64,000 nucleotides of DNA from Phycisphaeraceae bacterium (GTDB lineage Bacteria > Planctomycetota > Phycisphaerae > Phycisphaerales > Phycisphaeraceae), in the NCBI GenBank assembly GCA_028284155.1, contig JANQSF010000054.1:124001-188000 (forward strand). The letters are read 5' to 3'. This document shows positions 36,046 through 45,524 of this stretch, piece after piece (positions within the stretch are counted from its first letter, which is position 1; each line of letters begins with the position of its first letter). The translations under genes and the position numbers were made by a program. A model generated the notes under the pieces. That model saw only the letters and a list, made by a program, of their open reading frames with translations, ran no database searches and was not told where the DNA came from.

Positions 36046-37158
36046 ATGGCACGACGCAGACGACAATCCGAAGGCAGCCTCGACTCGTTGCTCGACACGA
36101 TGACCAACGTCGTGGGCATCTTGGTCATCCTGCTGACGGTCACGCAACTGAGCGTCAGCGAAGCCGTCGAGCGCGTCCTGCGCACCGAGGCCGACATGCA
36201 GAAGACAGCCGAGGTCACCGCGGCGCAACTGACCGAGGCCAAGAAACGGGCCGTGGAACTCGACGAAGAACTCACGCAGACCAGCGACCGCGTCACGGAA
36301 ATGCTCGCAGCGTCGAAGGAAGTCGACGAGCAGGCCGCCGCACAGCGTGAGGCGATCGACGACCTGAACCGGCAGATCGAGGTGATCACGCAGTCGGCCA
36401 ACGACACGGACAAAGCGCAGGCAGCGCTTGACGCGCAGAAGAAGGAGTTGGCTGATACGCAGGCGGCGATGCAGCGGCTGTCGGCTGAACTCAAGTCGGC
36501 TGAGCAACAACTCGAACAAACGCCCCGCCCCGCCCCGCCGCCGCCCAAGGTCGTGAAGCTGCCCAACCCTCGACCGGCGCCAAAGGGCGCGCAGCCGCTC
36601 TACTTCCTTTGCAAAGGCGACCGCGTCATCCCCGTCCCGCTCGAAGGCCTGCAACGGCTCGCGCAGGCCCGGCTGCGTGCGATCATCAACAACCCAAACG
36701 CCAAGGGCGAGGTCGATTGCGACAAGATGGTTGCGCTGTTTAAACAGACATCCGTCGGCAACGACTCGCTGGCGTTGAGCATCTACGTCTCGAACTTTCG
36801 GCCGTACCTGACCGTCGAGGCCAGGCCCGGCGCGGGCGAGCCGACCGAAACGATCCGCGACGGCACGTCACGCTTCCGCGTGAACATCTTCCGCGCCAAC
36901 CCGGACACGCACTACGCCCGTTTCCTCGTTTGGCCAGACAGTTTCGAGGCCTACCTCGCCGCCCGCAATATCTGCGACGAACGCGGCCTGCCCGCCGGCT
37001 GGGTCCCGTTCTACGACAACCAGCAGTGGCGCACGTCGCTGGGCCTGACCCTGACTTGCGAAGGTAAACCCCCGCCGCCACCGCCTGACCCAAACAGGAA
37101 GCCGCCCGTCAAACCCGCAACGCCGCCACGAACGTTGCCGGCGGATACGGTGGATTGA
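36046..37158 (+). CDS. ExbD/TolR-like coiled-coil protein with membrane Asp
   Basis: 370 residues. Basic head (ARRRRQSEGS), TM helix about 12-36 with Asp17 in LDSLLDTMTNVVGILVILLTV, at the position of the essential proton-carrying Asp of ExbD/TolR. A coiled coil follows (about 40-160), then a Pro-rich joint (TPRPAPPPPKVVKLPNPRP), and a C-terminal domain of about 190 residues (YFLCKGDRVIPVPLEGLQ...). The tail is Pro/Lys-rich. It continues the module begun at 33599. Together the two ExbD-like proteins could form a heteropair in one channel, one with and one without Asp. No known ExbD or TolR has this size. Task in the envelope unknown. Confidence 0.78.
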   Translation: MARRRRQSEGSLDSLLDTMTNVVGILVILLTVTQLSVSEAVERVLRTEADMQKTAEVTAAQLTEAKKRAVELDEELTQTSDRVTEMLAASKEVDEQAAAQREAIDDLNRQIEVITQSANDTDKAQAALDAQKKELADTQAAMQRLSAELKSAEQQLEQTPRPAPPPPKVVKLPNPRPAPKGAQPLYFLCKGDRVIPVPLEGLQRLAQARLRAIINNPNAKGEVDCDKMVALFKQTSVGNDSLALSIYVSNFRPYLTVEARPGAGEPTETIRDGTSRFRVNIFRANPDTHYARFLVWPDSFEAYLAARNICDERGLPAGWVPFYDNQQWRTSLGLTLTCEGKPPPPPPDPNRKPPVKPATPPRTLPADTVD

Positions 37159-37161
37159 TGG

Positions 37162-37215
37162 TGGCAGGCACGAAGGGACGGAGGCACGTAGGCACGAAGG
37201 GTTTGGGTGCCACAA
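37162..37215. repeat. GGCACGAAGG-type repeat fragment
   Basis: ggcaggcacgaagggacg and ggcacgtaggcacgaagg lie between gtggca (37162-37167 region) and tgccac (near 37208). The units match those of the large element before ftsH (14510-14540). Only one short flank pairs, so it may be a remnant. The remaining bases of this 143-base gap show nothing. Confidence 0.55.
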
Positions 37216-37301
37216 TTTGGCTTTGCAAAGTGTGTCGAAAAGATCGAGCGCTTCGCCGCAACGAACGCCATCACAGAATCAGACGTGACCATCAATACCA
37301 T

Positions 37302-39059
37302 TCACCCGCGCGTCGACTGTAACCACTTCGTCAACGCCGCCTTCGACATGCAGTTCACGACATCCTTCTTCGTCGCGCCGGCGCGCTGGGCGGTCAGGAC
37401 GCCGTAGATCAACTGCCCAAGGTCGCCTTCGCCGTGCGCGTCGGTGTTGATGGCCAGTTTGACACCCGCCTCGAGCGCGGCCCGCGCGTGCGTGTCACGC
37501 AGGTCGAGCCGCCAACTGTTGGCGTTGATCTCCATCGCGATGCCGCGCTCAGCGCTGGCCTTGATCAGAGCGTCCATATCCGGACTCAGGCCCTCGCGCC
37601 GGTTGATCAGTCGGCCGGTCGGGTGACCTATTATGGTGACATACGGGTTCTCGATCGCGTCGAGCAAACGTTTCGTCGCCTTCTTCGGCTCCTGCGACAA
37701 CGCCGCGTGCGGGCTGGCGACAACCACATCCAGTTCCTTGAGCAGCGAATCCGCGTAGTCGAGCTTGCCGTCGGCCAGGATGTCGACCTCGCTGCCCGCC
37801 AGGATCGTGATCGTGTCTTTCAACTCGTCCGCAACGGCGCGGATCGCCTCGATGTGTTTCTCCAACCGCTCCTCGTTCAGGCCGTTGGCTTGCACCTGGC
37901 CCTTCGAGTGATCGGTGACGGCGACGGTGTGAAAGCCGCGGTCGGCGCACGCCAGCGCATAATCGCGGATCGACCACACACCGTCACTGGCCGTCGTGTG
38001 CGCGTGCAGTTCAGCCTTGATGTCGTCCAGCTCGACCAGCTTCGGCAGGTCGTCTTTCTCCGCCAGCGCGATCTCGCTGCGCGCCTCGCGCAGGGTCGGC
38101 GGAATGTATGGCAGGTCGAGCGCCTGGTAGATGTCCGTCTCGGTCTTGCGCGCGACGACATTCTCCTTGTCGTCCTTCGTCAAAGCGTACTCGTTGAGCG
38201 ACATCCCCCGTTTGATTGCCCGCTCGCGCAACTGGATGTTGTGCTCCTTCGACCCGGTGAAGTACATCAGCGCCGCGCCGAACGCGTTAGGCTCGACGAT
38301 GCGCAGGTCGACCTGGATTGCCCCGCCGCCCAGCGCGTCGTCGCGCGTGCGGATCGACGACTTCGTCTCGCCGTGGCCGAGCACATCGGCGACGATGTCC
38401 ATGCTGACAAAGTGCTCCATAATCTCTTCAGCCCCACCTCCGGGGGCGGCGCAGATGACGTCGATGTCGCCGATGGTCTCTTTGCCACGACGCAGACTGC
38501 CCGCGTACTCGACGTGCTTGACACCCTTGAGCTTCGACAACTCATTAACGATGCGCAACGCCAGCGGCATCGCCTGCCCGATCCGGTGACGCCCGCCGGC
38601 CGACTCGGCGAAGGCGACGCTTTTCCGCAGGTTTTCCAGCGTTTTCTTGCCCATGCCGGGCAACGACGCCAACGCGTCGCCCTCGAGCTTGGCCTTTAGG
38701 TCGTCCAACGACTCGACGCCCGCGTCTTTCCACAACAGCGCGACCTTCTTCGGCCCCAGCCCCTGGATGTCGAGCAGCCCGAGCAACCCCGGCGGCACCT
38801 TCGAGGTGAGCTTGACGTGGTCGTCGATCTGGCCAGTTTCAATGAACTGCGCGATGCGTTCCGCCGTCCCCTTGCCGATGCCTTCGAGCTTGGCTAGCTC
38901 CTTAACGTCCGGCCCGATGTCGCCGACGTCGCGCGTCAGCTCACCCAGCGTCCGCGCGGCGCGCGCAAACGCGTTGACGCGGAATCGATCGCCCCCGGTG
39001 ATCTCCAGCACGTCCGCCATCTGCTGAAACAACGCCGCCAATTGCTTGTTGGTGGTCAT
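37302..39059 (-). CDS. polX: DNA polymerase X family protein with PHP domain
   Basis: 585 residues. N-terminal 8-kDa domain with helix-hairpin-helix (LEGIGKGTAERIAQFIE), a second HhH (IQGLGPKKVALLW and LPGMGKKTLENL), the nucleotidyltransferase palm with GSLRRGKETIGDIDVI and later VDLRIV acids, and a C-terminal PHP phosphoesterase (ELHAHTTASDG, VTDHSKG, SEVDIL, INTDAH). This is bacterial PolX, which fills gaps in base-excision repair and has 3'-5' exonuclease and AP-endonuclease activity in the PHP domain. All metal-site residues visible are intact. It starts 45 bases after gltD stops, on the same strand; co-transcription is possible without functional link. Confidence 0.95.
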   Translation of the reverse strand: MTTNKQLAALFQQMADVLEITGGDRFRVNAFARAARTLGELTRDVGDIGPDVKELAKLEGIGKGTAERIAQFIETGQIDDHVKLTSKVPPGLLGLLDIQGLGPKKVALLWKDAGVESLDDLKAKLEGDALASLPGMGKKTLENLRKSVAFAESAGGRHRIGQAMPLALRIVNELSKLKGVKHVEYAGSLRRGKETIGDIDVICAAPGGGAEEIMEHFVSMDIVADVLGHGETKSSIRTRDDALGGGAIQVDLRIVEPNAFGAALMYFTGSKEHNIQLRERAIKRGMSLNEYALTKDDKENVVARKTETDIYQALDLPYIPPTLREARSEIALAEKDDLPKLVELDDIKAELHAHTTASDGVWSIRDYALACADRGFHTVAVTDHSKGQVQANGLNEERLEKHIEAIRAVADELKDTITILAGSEVDILADGKLDYADSLLKELDVVVASPHAALSQEPKKATKRLLDAIENPYVTIIGHPTGRLINRREGLSPDMDALIKASAERGIAMEINANSWRLDLRDTHARAALEAGVKLAINTDAHGEGDLGQLIYGVLTAQRAGATKKDVVNCMSKAALTKWLQSTRG

Positions 39060-39104
39060 GGCGGGAGTTTACCGCGTTCGCGATGTTTCGCCTTGAATTG
39101 GGAT

Positions 39105-40700
39105 TCACCCCGCCGCCGCGACCGCGTCGCCGAGTGTCACGCCCGGTGCGGGCAGTGTGCTTGAACCGGTCAGGTACGCGTCGATCGCGCGGGCGGCGCC
39201 TCGGCCTTCGTTGATGGCCCAGACGACCAGCGATTGACCTCGCCGGCAGTCGCCGGCGGCGAAGACGCTGTCAACGTTCGTCGCGAAGTCGCCGTGCTCA
39301 GCCTTGAACGTCTCCCAGTTGCCTCGCGGGTTCTGCGTCTCGAGGCCGAGCATGTCGCCGACGGTTTTCTCGGGGCCGACGAAACCGGTGGCCAGCAGCA
39401 CGAGGTCGGCCGGCCATTCTTTTTCCGTCCCTTCGACCTCGGTCCACGGCGGGCCGCCATCCGTTGGCTTGCTCCAATCGATCTCGACGGTGCGCACCGC
39501 CTTGATGTGGCCGTTGCCGTCGTCGACGTATTCCTTGGTCAGGATGTGGTACGTGCGCGGGTCGTGGCCGGTCTGCGCCTTGACCTCTTCGTGCGAGTAG
39601 TCGAGGCGGTAGATGCGCGGCCAGGTTGGCCAAGGGTTGTTGGCGGCGCGTTCATCGGGCGGGCAGTCGAGCAGCTCGAAGTTGACCACGCTCATGCAGC
39701 CGTGCCGCAACGACGTGCCGATGCAGTCGGCCCCGGTGTCGCCGCCGCCGATGACGACGACGTTCAGGTCTTTGGCGGACAGGAACGCGTTGTCCTCGAG
39801 CTTTGAGTCGAGCAGGCTCTTGGTGTTCCGCGTCAGGAAATCCATGGCGAAGTGGATGCCCGCCAGGTCGCGCCCGGGCGTTCGGCCGGTCGGGTCGAAC
39901 GGCTTGGTCGCGCCGGTGGCCAAGAGCAAGGCGTCGTACTCGTCGACCAGCTTCTGCGGGTCGATGAACTCAATCTTGCAGCCGCGCTCGGCCATGATCT
40001 GCGTCATGTGGCCCGGCGCGAAGTCTTCTTGCTTGCCGACGTGCACGCACGTGCGGAACTCGACGCCTTCTTCTTCAAGCAGCGCGATGCGGCGTTCGAC
40101 CACGCCCTTGTCGAGCTTCATGTTCGGGATGCCGTACATCAGCAGCCCGCCGATGCGGTCGGCCCGCTCGAACACGGTCACGCTGTGGCCGACGCTGTTG
40201 AGCTGCGCCGCCGCGGCGAGCCCGGCCGGCCCGGAGCCGACGATCGCGACGGTCTTGCCCGTGCGGTTCTTGGGCGGCTTGGCCTCGATCCAGCCTGCTT
40301 CCCACGCTTTGTCGACGATCGCGTTCTCGATGTTCTTGATCGTCACGGCCGGCTCGATGATGCCGAGCACGCAGGCGCCCTCGCACGGCGCGGGACACGT
40401 TCGGCCGGTGAACTCGGGGAAGTTGTTCGTCTTGTGCAGCCGATCGATCGCGTCCCGCCACCGCCCGCGGTAAACCAGGTCGTTCCACTCGGGGATGAGG
40501 TTGTCGATCGGGCAGCCGTTGTCCGACTGGCAGAACGGCACGCCGCAGTCCATGCACCGCGCGCCCTGCGTCTGCAGCTTGTCGATGATCGGCAGCTCGA
40601 GCTTGTTGAAAATCTCGCCGTAGTCCTTGGCGCGCTGCACCGGGTCGCGGTAGCCGACCGGGTTCCGTTCGTATTCGATGAAGCCTGTGTTCTTACCCAT
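39105..40700 (-). CDS. gltD: Glutamate synthase (NADPH) small subunit
   Basis: 531 residues. Passes electrons from NAD(P)H through FAD and iron-sulfur clusters to GltB. N-terminal Cys sets [19 protein letters not shown] and [15 protein letters not shown] bind two 4Fe-4S clusters. Two Rossmann motifs follow: [17 protein letters not shown] for FAD and [14 protein letters not shown] for the nicotinamide cofactor, with the C-terminal [20 protein letters not shown] block. Length is slightly greater than in E. coli (472). Follows gltB by 99 bases on the same strand, and together they make glutamate from 2-oxoglutarate and glutamine. Confidence 0.96.
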   Translation of the reverse strand: MGKNTGFIEYERNPVGYRDPVQRAKDYGEIFNKLELPIIDKLQTQGARCMDCGVPFCQSDNGCPIDNLIPEWNDLVYRGRWRDAIDRLHKTNNFPEFTGRTCPAPCEGACVLGIIEPAVTIKNIENAIVDKAWEAGWIEAKPPKNRTGKTVAIVGSGPAGLAAAAQLNSVGHSVTVFERADRIGGLLMYGIPNMKLDKGVVERRIALLEEEGVEFRTCVHVGKQEDFAPGHMTQIMAERGCKIEFIDPQKLVDEYDALLLATGATKPFDPTGRTPGRDLAGIHFAMDFLTRNTKSLLDSKLEDNAFLSAKDLNVVVIGGGDTGADCIGTSLRHGCMSVVNFELLDCPPDERAANNPWPTWPRIYRLDYSHEEVKAQTGHDPRTYHILTKEYVDDGNGHIKAVRTVEIDWSKPTDGGPPWTEVEGTEKEWPADLVLLATGFVGPEKTVGDMLGLETQNPRGNWETFKAEHGDFATNVDSVFAAGDCRRGQSLVVWAINEGRGAARAIDAYLTGSSTLPAPGVTLGDAVAAAG

Positions 40701-40799
40701 GGTGGTGGACCTTCCAAACCGGGCGTCGCCCGTCGTAGCTGAATCTGTCGTGCCAAGCCGTTGCCGATCCCATTCGGATTAACGACGACGAGCCATCGC

Positions 40800-43700
40800 T
40801 TACGCGACCTCCTGCGGCTCGCCGTCGTGGACCGGCGCTTCTTCTTCCGTGTCCCGCCGCATGCGTTCGAGCAGGACGCGTTTGTAGTCGGTCGGCATGA
40901 CCTTGGTGAACTTCGCCAACGCGTTGCCCCAGTCATCGAGGATGCGCTTACCGATGGCCGAGCCGGTGTGCTTCACGTGCTCTTCGATCAGGCCGCGCAG
41001 CTCGTCGATGTCGCCGGGCTGTTCCATTGCCTCGAGCTCGACTGTGCCGAGGTTGCAGTTGACCAGCAGCTTCTTATCCGGGTCGAACACGTACGCGATG
41101 CCGCCGGACATCCCCGCGGCGAAGTTACGCCCCGTCGGTCCGAGGATCACCGCTCGGCCGCCGGTCATGTACTCGCAACCGTGGTCGCCCACGCCCTCGA
41201 CGACGGCCAGCACGCCCGAGTTGCGGACGCAGAACCGCTCGGCCGCCATGCCGCGGAAAAACGCCTTGCCCTTGATGCCGCCGTACAGCGCGACGTTGCC
41301 GATGATGATGTTGTCCTCGGCCGTGAACGTCGAGTTCTTGGGCGGGTAGATGACGATCCGCCCGCCGGACAGGCCCTTGCCGACGTAGTCGTTGGCGTCG
41401 CCCTCGAGTTCGATCGACACGCCCTTGGCCAGGAACGCGCCCAGCGATTGGCCGGCCGAGCCGTTGAACTTGATCTTCACCGTGTCGTCCGGCAGCAGCG
41501 CTTCGCCGTGCGACTTGGCGATCTCGTGGCTGAGCGTCGTGCAGACCGTGCGGTTGGTGTTGATGATGTCGCTGGTGATCTCGACGGGCGTGCCGTCCTT
41601 GATCGCCGGCTGGGCCTGTCTAATCAGTTCATTGTCAAGTGCCAGGTGCAGGCCGTGGTCCTGCTTGTCCGTGCAGTAGACGCCGACCTTGTCGTGCGGG
41701 CGCACAGCCGGCTTGAGCACCTCGGTCAGGTCGAGGTGGTCGGTCTTCCAGTGGGCGATCGCGTCGTTGGGTTCGAGCGCGTCGCTTCGGCCGATCATCT
41801 CGTTGACCGTGCGGAAGCCGAGTTCGGCCATGATCTTTCGCGCGTGCTCCGCCACGAGCATCAAGTAGTTGACCACGTGGTCGGGCTGACCCTTGAACTT
41901 CTTGCGCAGGAACTTGTCCTGCGTCGCGATGCCGACGGGGCAGGTGTTTAGGTGGCACTTGCGCATCATGATGCAACCGGTGACGATCAGCGGCGCGGTC
42001 GAAAAGCCCATCTCCTCAGCCCCGAGCAGCGCGGCGATCACCACGTCGCGCCCCGTTTTCAGGCCGCCGTCGGTCTGCAACACGACCCGGCTGCGCAACT
42101 CGTTGAGCACGAGCGTCTGGTGCGTCTCGGCGATGCCCAGTTCCCACGGCAGGCCGGCGTGCTTGACGCTGGTCAGCGGCGACGCACCGGTGCCGCCGGT
42201 ATCGCCGCTGATCAGGATGTGGTCGGCGTAGCCCTTGGTCACGCCGGCCGCGACCGTACCGACGCCGACCTCCGACACGAGCTTGACGCTCACACGCGCG
42301 GACGGGTTGGCATTCTTCAGGTCGTGGATCAGTTGCTTGAGGTCTTCGATCGAGTAGATGTCGTGGTGCGGTGGCGGGCTGATCAGGCCGACGCCCGGCG
42401 TCGAGTGGCGGATCTGCGCGATGTAGTCATCGACCTTGTGTCCGGGCAGCTCGCCGCCCTCGCCCGGCTTGGCGCCCTGGCTGATCTTGATCTGCAACTC
42501 GTCGGCGTTGGTCAGGTAGTTGATCGTCACGCCGAACCGGCCCGAAGCGACCTGCTTGATCGCGCTGCGCCGCGGGTTGATGTCCGGATCGACGGGCTTG
42601 AGGTACTTGGCCTTCTCCTCGTCACTGATCGGCAGGTAACGCGCGGGGTCTTCGCCGCCCTCGCCCGTGTTGCTCTTGCCGCCTAGGTGGTTCATGGCGA
42701 TGGCCAGCGCCGTGTGCGCCTCTTCGCTGATCGAGCCGAAGCTCATCGCGCCGGTGCAGAATCGTTTGACGATCTCGGTCGCCGGCTCGACCTCGTCGAG
42801 CGGGACGGGCTTGTTGCCGATGTCGGACGCGGTCTTGAACCGCAATAGGCCGCGCAGCGCACAGCGGTTGCGGGCGTCTTCGTCCGCAAGCCGCGCAAAC
42901 TCGTCGTACGACTTGGGGTCGTTGGTTCGGCCGGCGTTCTGTATCGCCGCGATCGACCGCGGGTTCCAGCCGTGTACCTCACCCTCAGCCCGCCAGTGGA
43001 ACTGCCCGTCGTTCGGCAGCGTCTTGAGTCGAACACCGCTCTTGGTTGGGTAACCCAACTCATGCCGGCGCAGCGCCTCAGCCGCGAGCACGTCAAAGTC
43101 GACGCCCTTGATTCGGCTGGCGGTGCCGACGAAGCTCAGGTCGATCACCTCCGGCCCGAGGCCGACCGCCTCGAAGATCTGCGCGCCCTTGTAAGACTGG
43201 AGCGTGGAGATGCCCATCTTGGCCATGACCTTGAGCATGCCCTTGGCCACACCCTTGCGGTAGGCCTTGACGACCTTCTCGTCGGCCGCAAACTCGTCGG
43301 CGTCGTCGAACGTCTCGTCGCACAGGCCGTCGCGCCGTGCCTGCCACAACGACTCGAACGCGAGGTACGGGTTGATCGCGTCGGCCCCGTAGCCGATGAG
43401 CAGGCAGTGGTGGTGCACCTCGCGCGCCTCGCCGGTTTCGACGACGATGCCGATCCGCGTACGCTCGATCCGCTTGACCAAATGATGATGCACCGCGCCG
43501 GTGGCGAGCAGCGCGCTGACGGCCACGCGGTCTTTGCCGGCCGCGCGGTCGCTGAGCACGACAATCGAATAGCCGTCGGCGATCGCCTCGGACACCTCGC
43601 GGCAGATACGGTAGATCGCGTCCTTCAGCGCCTCACCGCCGCGCGCCTGCGCCTCGGTCTTGTCGTAGGTGATGTCGATCGTCCTGGTCCGCCAACCCTT

Positions 43701-45524
43701 GGCCGCGTCGGCCGACTCGATGTGCTTGATCGCCGCGACCTGTTCGTTGGTCAGGATCGGGTGCGGCGCGAGCAGGCGGTGGCAGTCTTCCTCAACCGTG
43801 TCCAGCAGGTTGCCCTCCGGGCCGATGTAGCACTCCAGCGACATGATGATCTCCTCGCGGATCGAGTCGATCGCGGGGTTGGTCACCTGCGCAAAGAGCT
43901 GCTTGAAGTAGTCGTAGATCATGCGCGGCTTGTCACTCAGGCAAGCGAGCGCCGCGTCGTTGCCCATCGACCCGATCGGGTCTTTGCGGGCGTGAATCAG
44001 CGGCACGAGCATGAACTGCATCGTCTCGGTCGTGTAGCCGAACGCCTGCATCCGCTTGGTCAGCGTGCCCGGCTCGAAGCCGTGCGGCTCGCCGTCCGTC
44101 TTGATGTCCTTCTGCTCTAAGCGCTGGTTAGCCAACCAGTCGGCGTAAGGCCGCTTGGTCGCCGTCGTCTGCTTCAACTCCTCGTCCGGGATGATCCGCC
44201 CCTGCTCGAAATCGACGAGGAACATGCGCCCGGGTTGCAGCCGACCCTTCGACTTGACGTTGGCCGGGTCCACCGGCGTGACGCCGACCTCGCTGGCCAT
44301 GATCACATAGTCGTCATGCGTGACGTAGTAGCGCGACGGGCGCAGGCCGTTGCGGTCGAGGCTCGCGCCGATGGTCTTGCCGTCGGTAAACACGATCGAG
44401 GCCGGACCGTCCCACGGCTCCTGCTTGCACGCGTGGAACTCGTAGAACGCGCGCTTCTCCGGCGACATCGTCTCATGGTTCTCCCACGGCTCGGGGATCA
44501 TCATCATCGCCGCCTCGGGGAGCGTTCGGCCCGCGTGCAGCAGCAGCTCGATCGCGTTGTCGAACGTGCCGGAGTCGGACAGGTCCGGCTCGATGACGGG
44601 GAACAGCTTTTCCAGGTCGTCGCCGAACAGGTCGGACTTCATCACGCCCTCGCGGGCGCGCAGCCAATTGACGTTGCCGCGAAGCGTGTTGATCTCGCCG
44701 TTGTGGCTCATGAAGCGGAACGGCTGGGCGCGGTCCCAACTCGGGAACGTGTTCGTGCTGAACCGCGAGTGCACCATCGCCAGGTGCGACGCGTAGTCTT
44801 CGTCGCGCAGGTCGGCGAAGTATTCGGGCACCTGTCCTGAAAGTAGCTGCCCCTTATAGATGATGACTTTCGTCGAAAGCGAGCAGATGTAGAACAGCTC
44901 GTGGTCGCGCATCCCGCTTTCCGGCGTCTTGATCCGACGCGTCGCGACCTTGCGGATGACGTAGAGCTTGCGCTCCAGCGCGTCGGCGTCGAGGCCGTGC
45001 CCCTCAGCCGAACGGACGAACAGCATCTCCATCTTCGGCTCGGTGGATTTCGCCGTGTCGCCGATCATCGAGTTGTCCTGCGGCACGTCCCGCCAGCCGG
45101 CGAGCGTGACGTCCGGCTCTTCATTGATCAGCCCTTCGATCACGCTCTTGCACATCGCGCGCTGCCGATCGTCCGGCGGAAAGAACACGATGCCCGCGCC
45201 GTATTGGCCACGCGGCGGCAGGTCGATATCCGCGTCGCGCTTGGCGACCTTCACCAAAAAGTCGTGCGGCAGGCCGGTCATGATCCCCGCCCCGTCGCCG
45301 GTGTTCGGCTCGCAACCGCAGGCGCCACGGTGGTCCATGCGTTCGAGCATGACAAGCGCGTCCTTGATCATGTCGTGCGTCGGCTTGCCCTTGATGTGCG
45401 CAATGAAACCGACACCACAGGAGTCGTGCTCGAACGCCGGGTCGTACAGGCCTTGCTTAACGGGGAATTGCCGACGTAGGCCGTCGGGCTTGTGAAGCGG
45501 GCTGTCCATAGGAACCTTCGTCAT
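40800..45524 (-). CDS. gltB: Glutamate synthase large subunit
   Basis: 1574 residues. A propeptide of 35 residues precedes Cys36 in FEHDSCGVGFIAHI, the nucleophile of the class-II amidotransferase domain that becomes the N-terminus after processing. Central and FMN/synthase domains follow: SEVGVGTVAAGVTKGYADHILISG, GGTGASP, and the 3Fe-4S site CIMMRKCHLNTCPVGIATQ near residue 1190. The C-terminal beta-helix (GGRIVIYPPK, GGIKGKAFFRGMAAERF) closes the protein. Its ATG overlaps the stop of lysR by 4 bases, which couples translation of regulator and enzyme. Makes two glutamates from glutamine and 2-oxoglutarate. Confidence 0.96.
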   Translation of the reverse strand: MTKVPMDSPLHKPDGLRRQFPVKQGLYDPAFEHDSCGVGFIAHIKGKPTHDMIKDALVMLERMDHRGACGCEPNTGDGAGIMTGLPHDFLVKVAKRDADIDLPPRGQYGAGIVFFPPDDRQRAMCKSVIEGLINEEPDVTLAGWRDVPQDNSMIGDTAKSTEPKMEMLFVRSAEGHGLDADALERKLYVIRKVATRRIKTPESGMRDHELFYICSLSTKVIIYKGQLLSGQVPEYFADLRDEDYASHLAMVHSRFSTNTFPSWDRAQPFRFMSHNGEINTLRGNVNWLRAREGVMKSDLFGDDLEKLFPVIEPDLSDSGTFDNAIELLLHAGRTLPEAAMMMIPEPWENHETMSPEKRAFYEFHACKQEPWDGPASIVFTDGKTIGASLDRNGLRPSRYYVTHDDYVIMASEVGVTPVDPANVKSKGRLQPGRMFLVDFEQGRIIPDEELKQTTATKRPYADWLANQRLEQKDIKTDGEPHGFEPGTLTKRMQAFGYTTETMQFMLVPLIHARKDPIGSMGNDAALACLSDKPRMIYDYFKQLFAQVTNPAIDSIREEIIMSLECYIGPEGNLLDTVEEDCHRLLAPHPILTNEQVAAIKHIESADAAKGWRTRTIDITYDKTEAQARGGEALKDAIYRICREVSEAIADGYSIVVLSDRAAGKDRVAVSALLATGAVHHHLVKRIERTRIGIVVETGEAREVHHHCLLIGYGADAINPYLAFESLWQARRDGLCDETFDDADEFAADEKVVKAYRKGVAKGMLKVMAKMGISTLQSYKGAQIFEAVGLGPEVIDLSFVGTASRIKGVDFDVLAAEALRRHELGYPTKSGVRLKTLPNDGQFHWRAEGEVHGWNPRSIAAIQNAGRTNDPKSYDEFARLADEDARNRCALRGLLRFKTASDIGNKPVPLDEVEPATEIVKRFCTGAMSFGSISEEAHTALAIAMNHLGGKSNTGEGGEDPARYLPISDEEKAKYLKPVDPDINPRRSAIKQVASGRFGVTINYLTNADELQIKISQGAKPGEGGELPGHKVDDYIAQIRHSTPGVGLISPPPHHDIYSIEDLKQLIHDLKNANPSARVSVKLVSEVGVGTVAAGVTKGYADHILISGDTGGTGASPLTSVKHAGLPWELGIAETHQTLVLNELRSRVVLQTDGGLKTGRDVVIAALLGAEEMGFSTAPLIVTGCIMMRKCHLNTCPVGIATQDKFLRKKFKGQPDHVVNYLMLVAEHARKIMAELGFRTVNEMIGRSDALEPNDAIAHWKTDHLDLTEVLKPAVRPHDKVGVYCTDKQDHGLHLALDNELIRQAQPAIKDGTPVEITSDIINTNRTVCTTLSHEIAKSHGEALLPDDTVKIKFNGSAGQSLGAFLAKGVSIELEGDANDYVGKGLSGGRIVIYPPKNSTFTAEDNIIIGNVALYGGIKGKAFFRGMAAERFCVRNSGVLAVVEGVGDHGCEYMTGGRAVILGPTGRNFAAGMSGGIAYVFDPDKKLLVNCNLGTVELEAMEQPGDIDELRGLIEEHVKHTGSAIGKRILDDWGNALAKFTKVMPTDYKRVLLERMRRDTEEEAPVHDGEPQEVA

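Noticed and set aside
33599..37158. Zorya-type defence system (ZorA/ZorB)
   Set aside because: ZorA-like channel plus long helix is suggestive, but there is no OmpA/peptidoglycan-binding ZorB and no helicase or nuclease gene next to it
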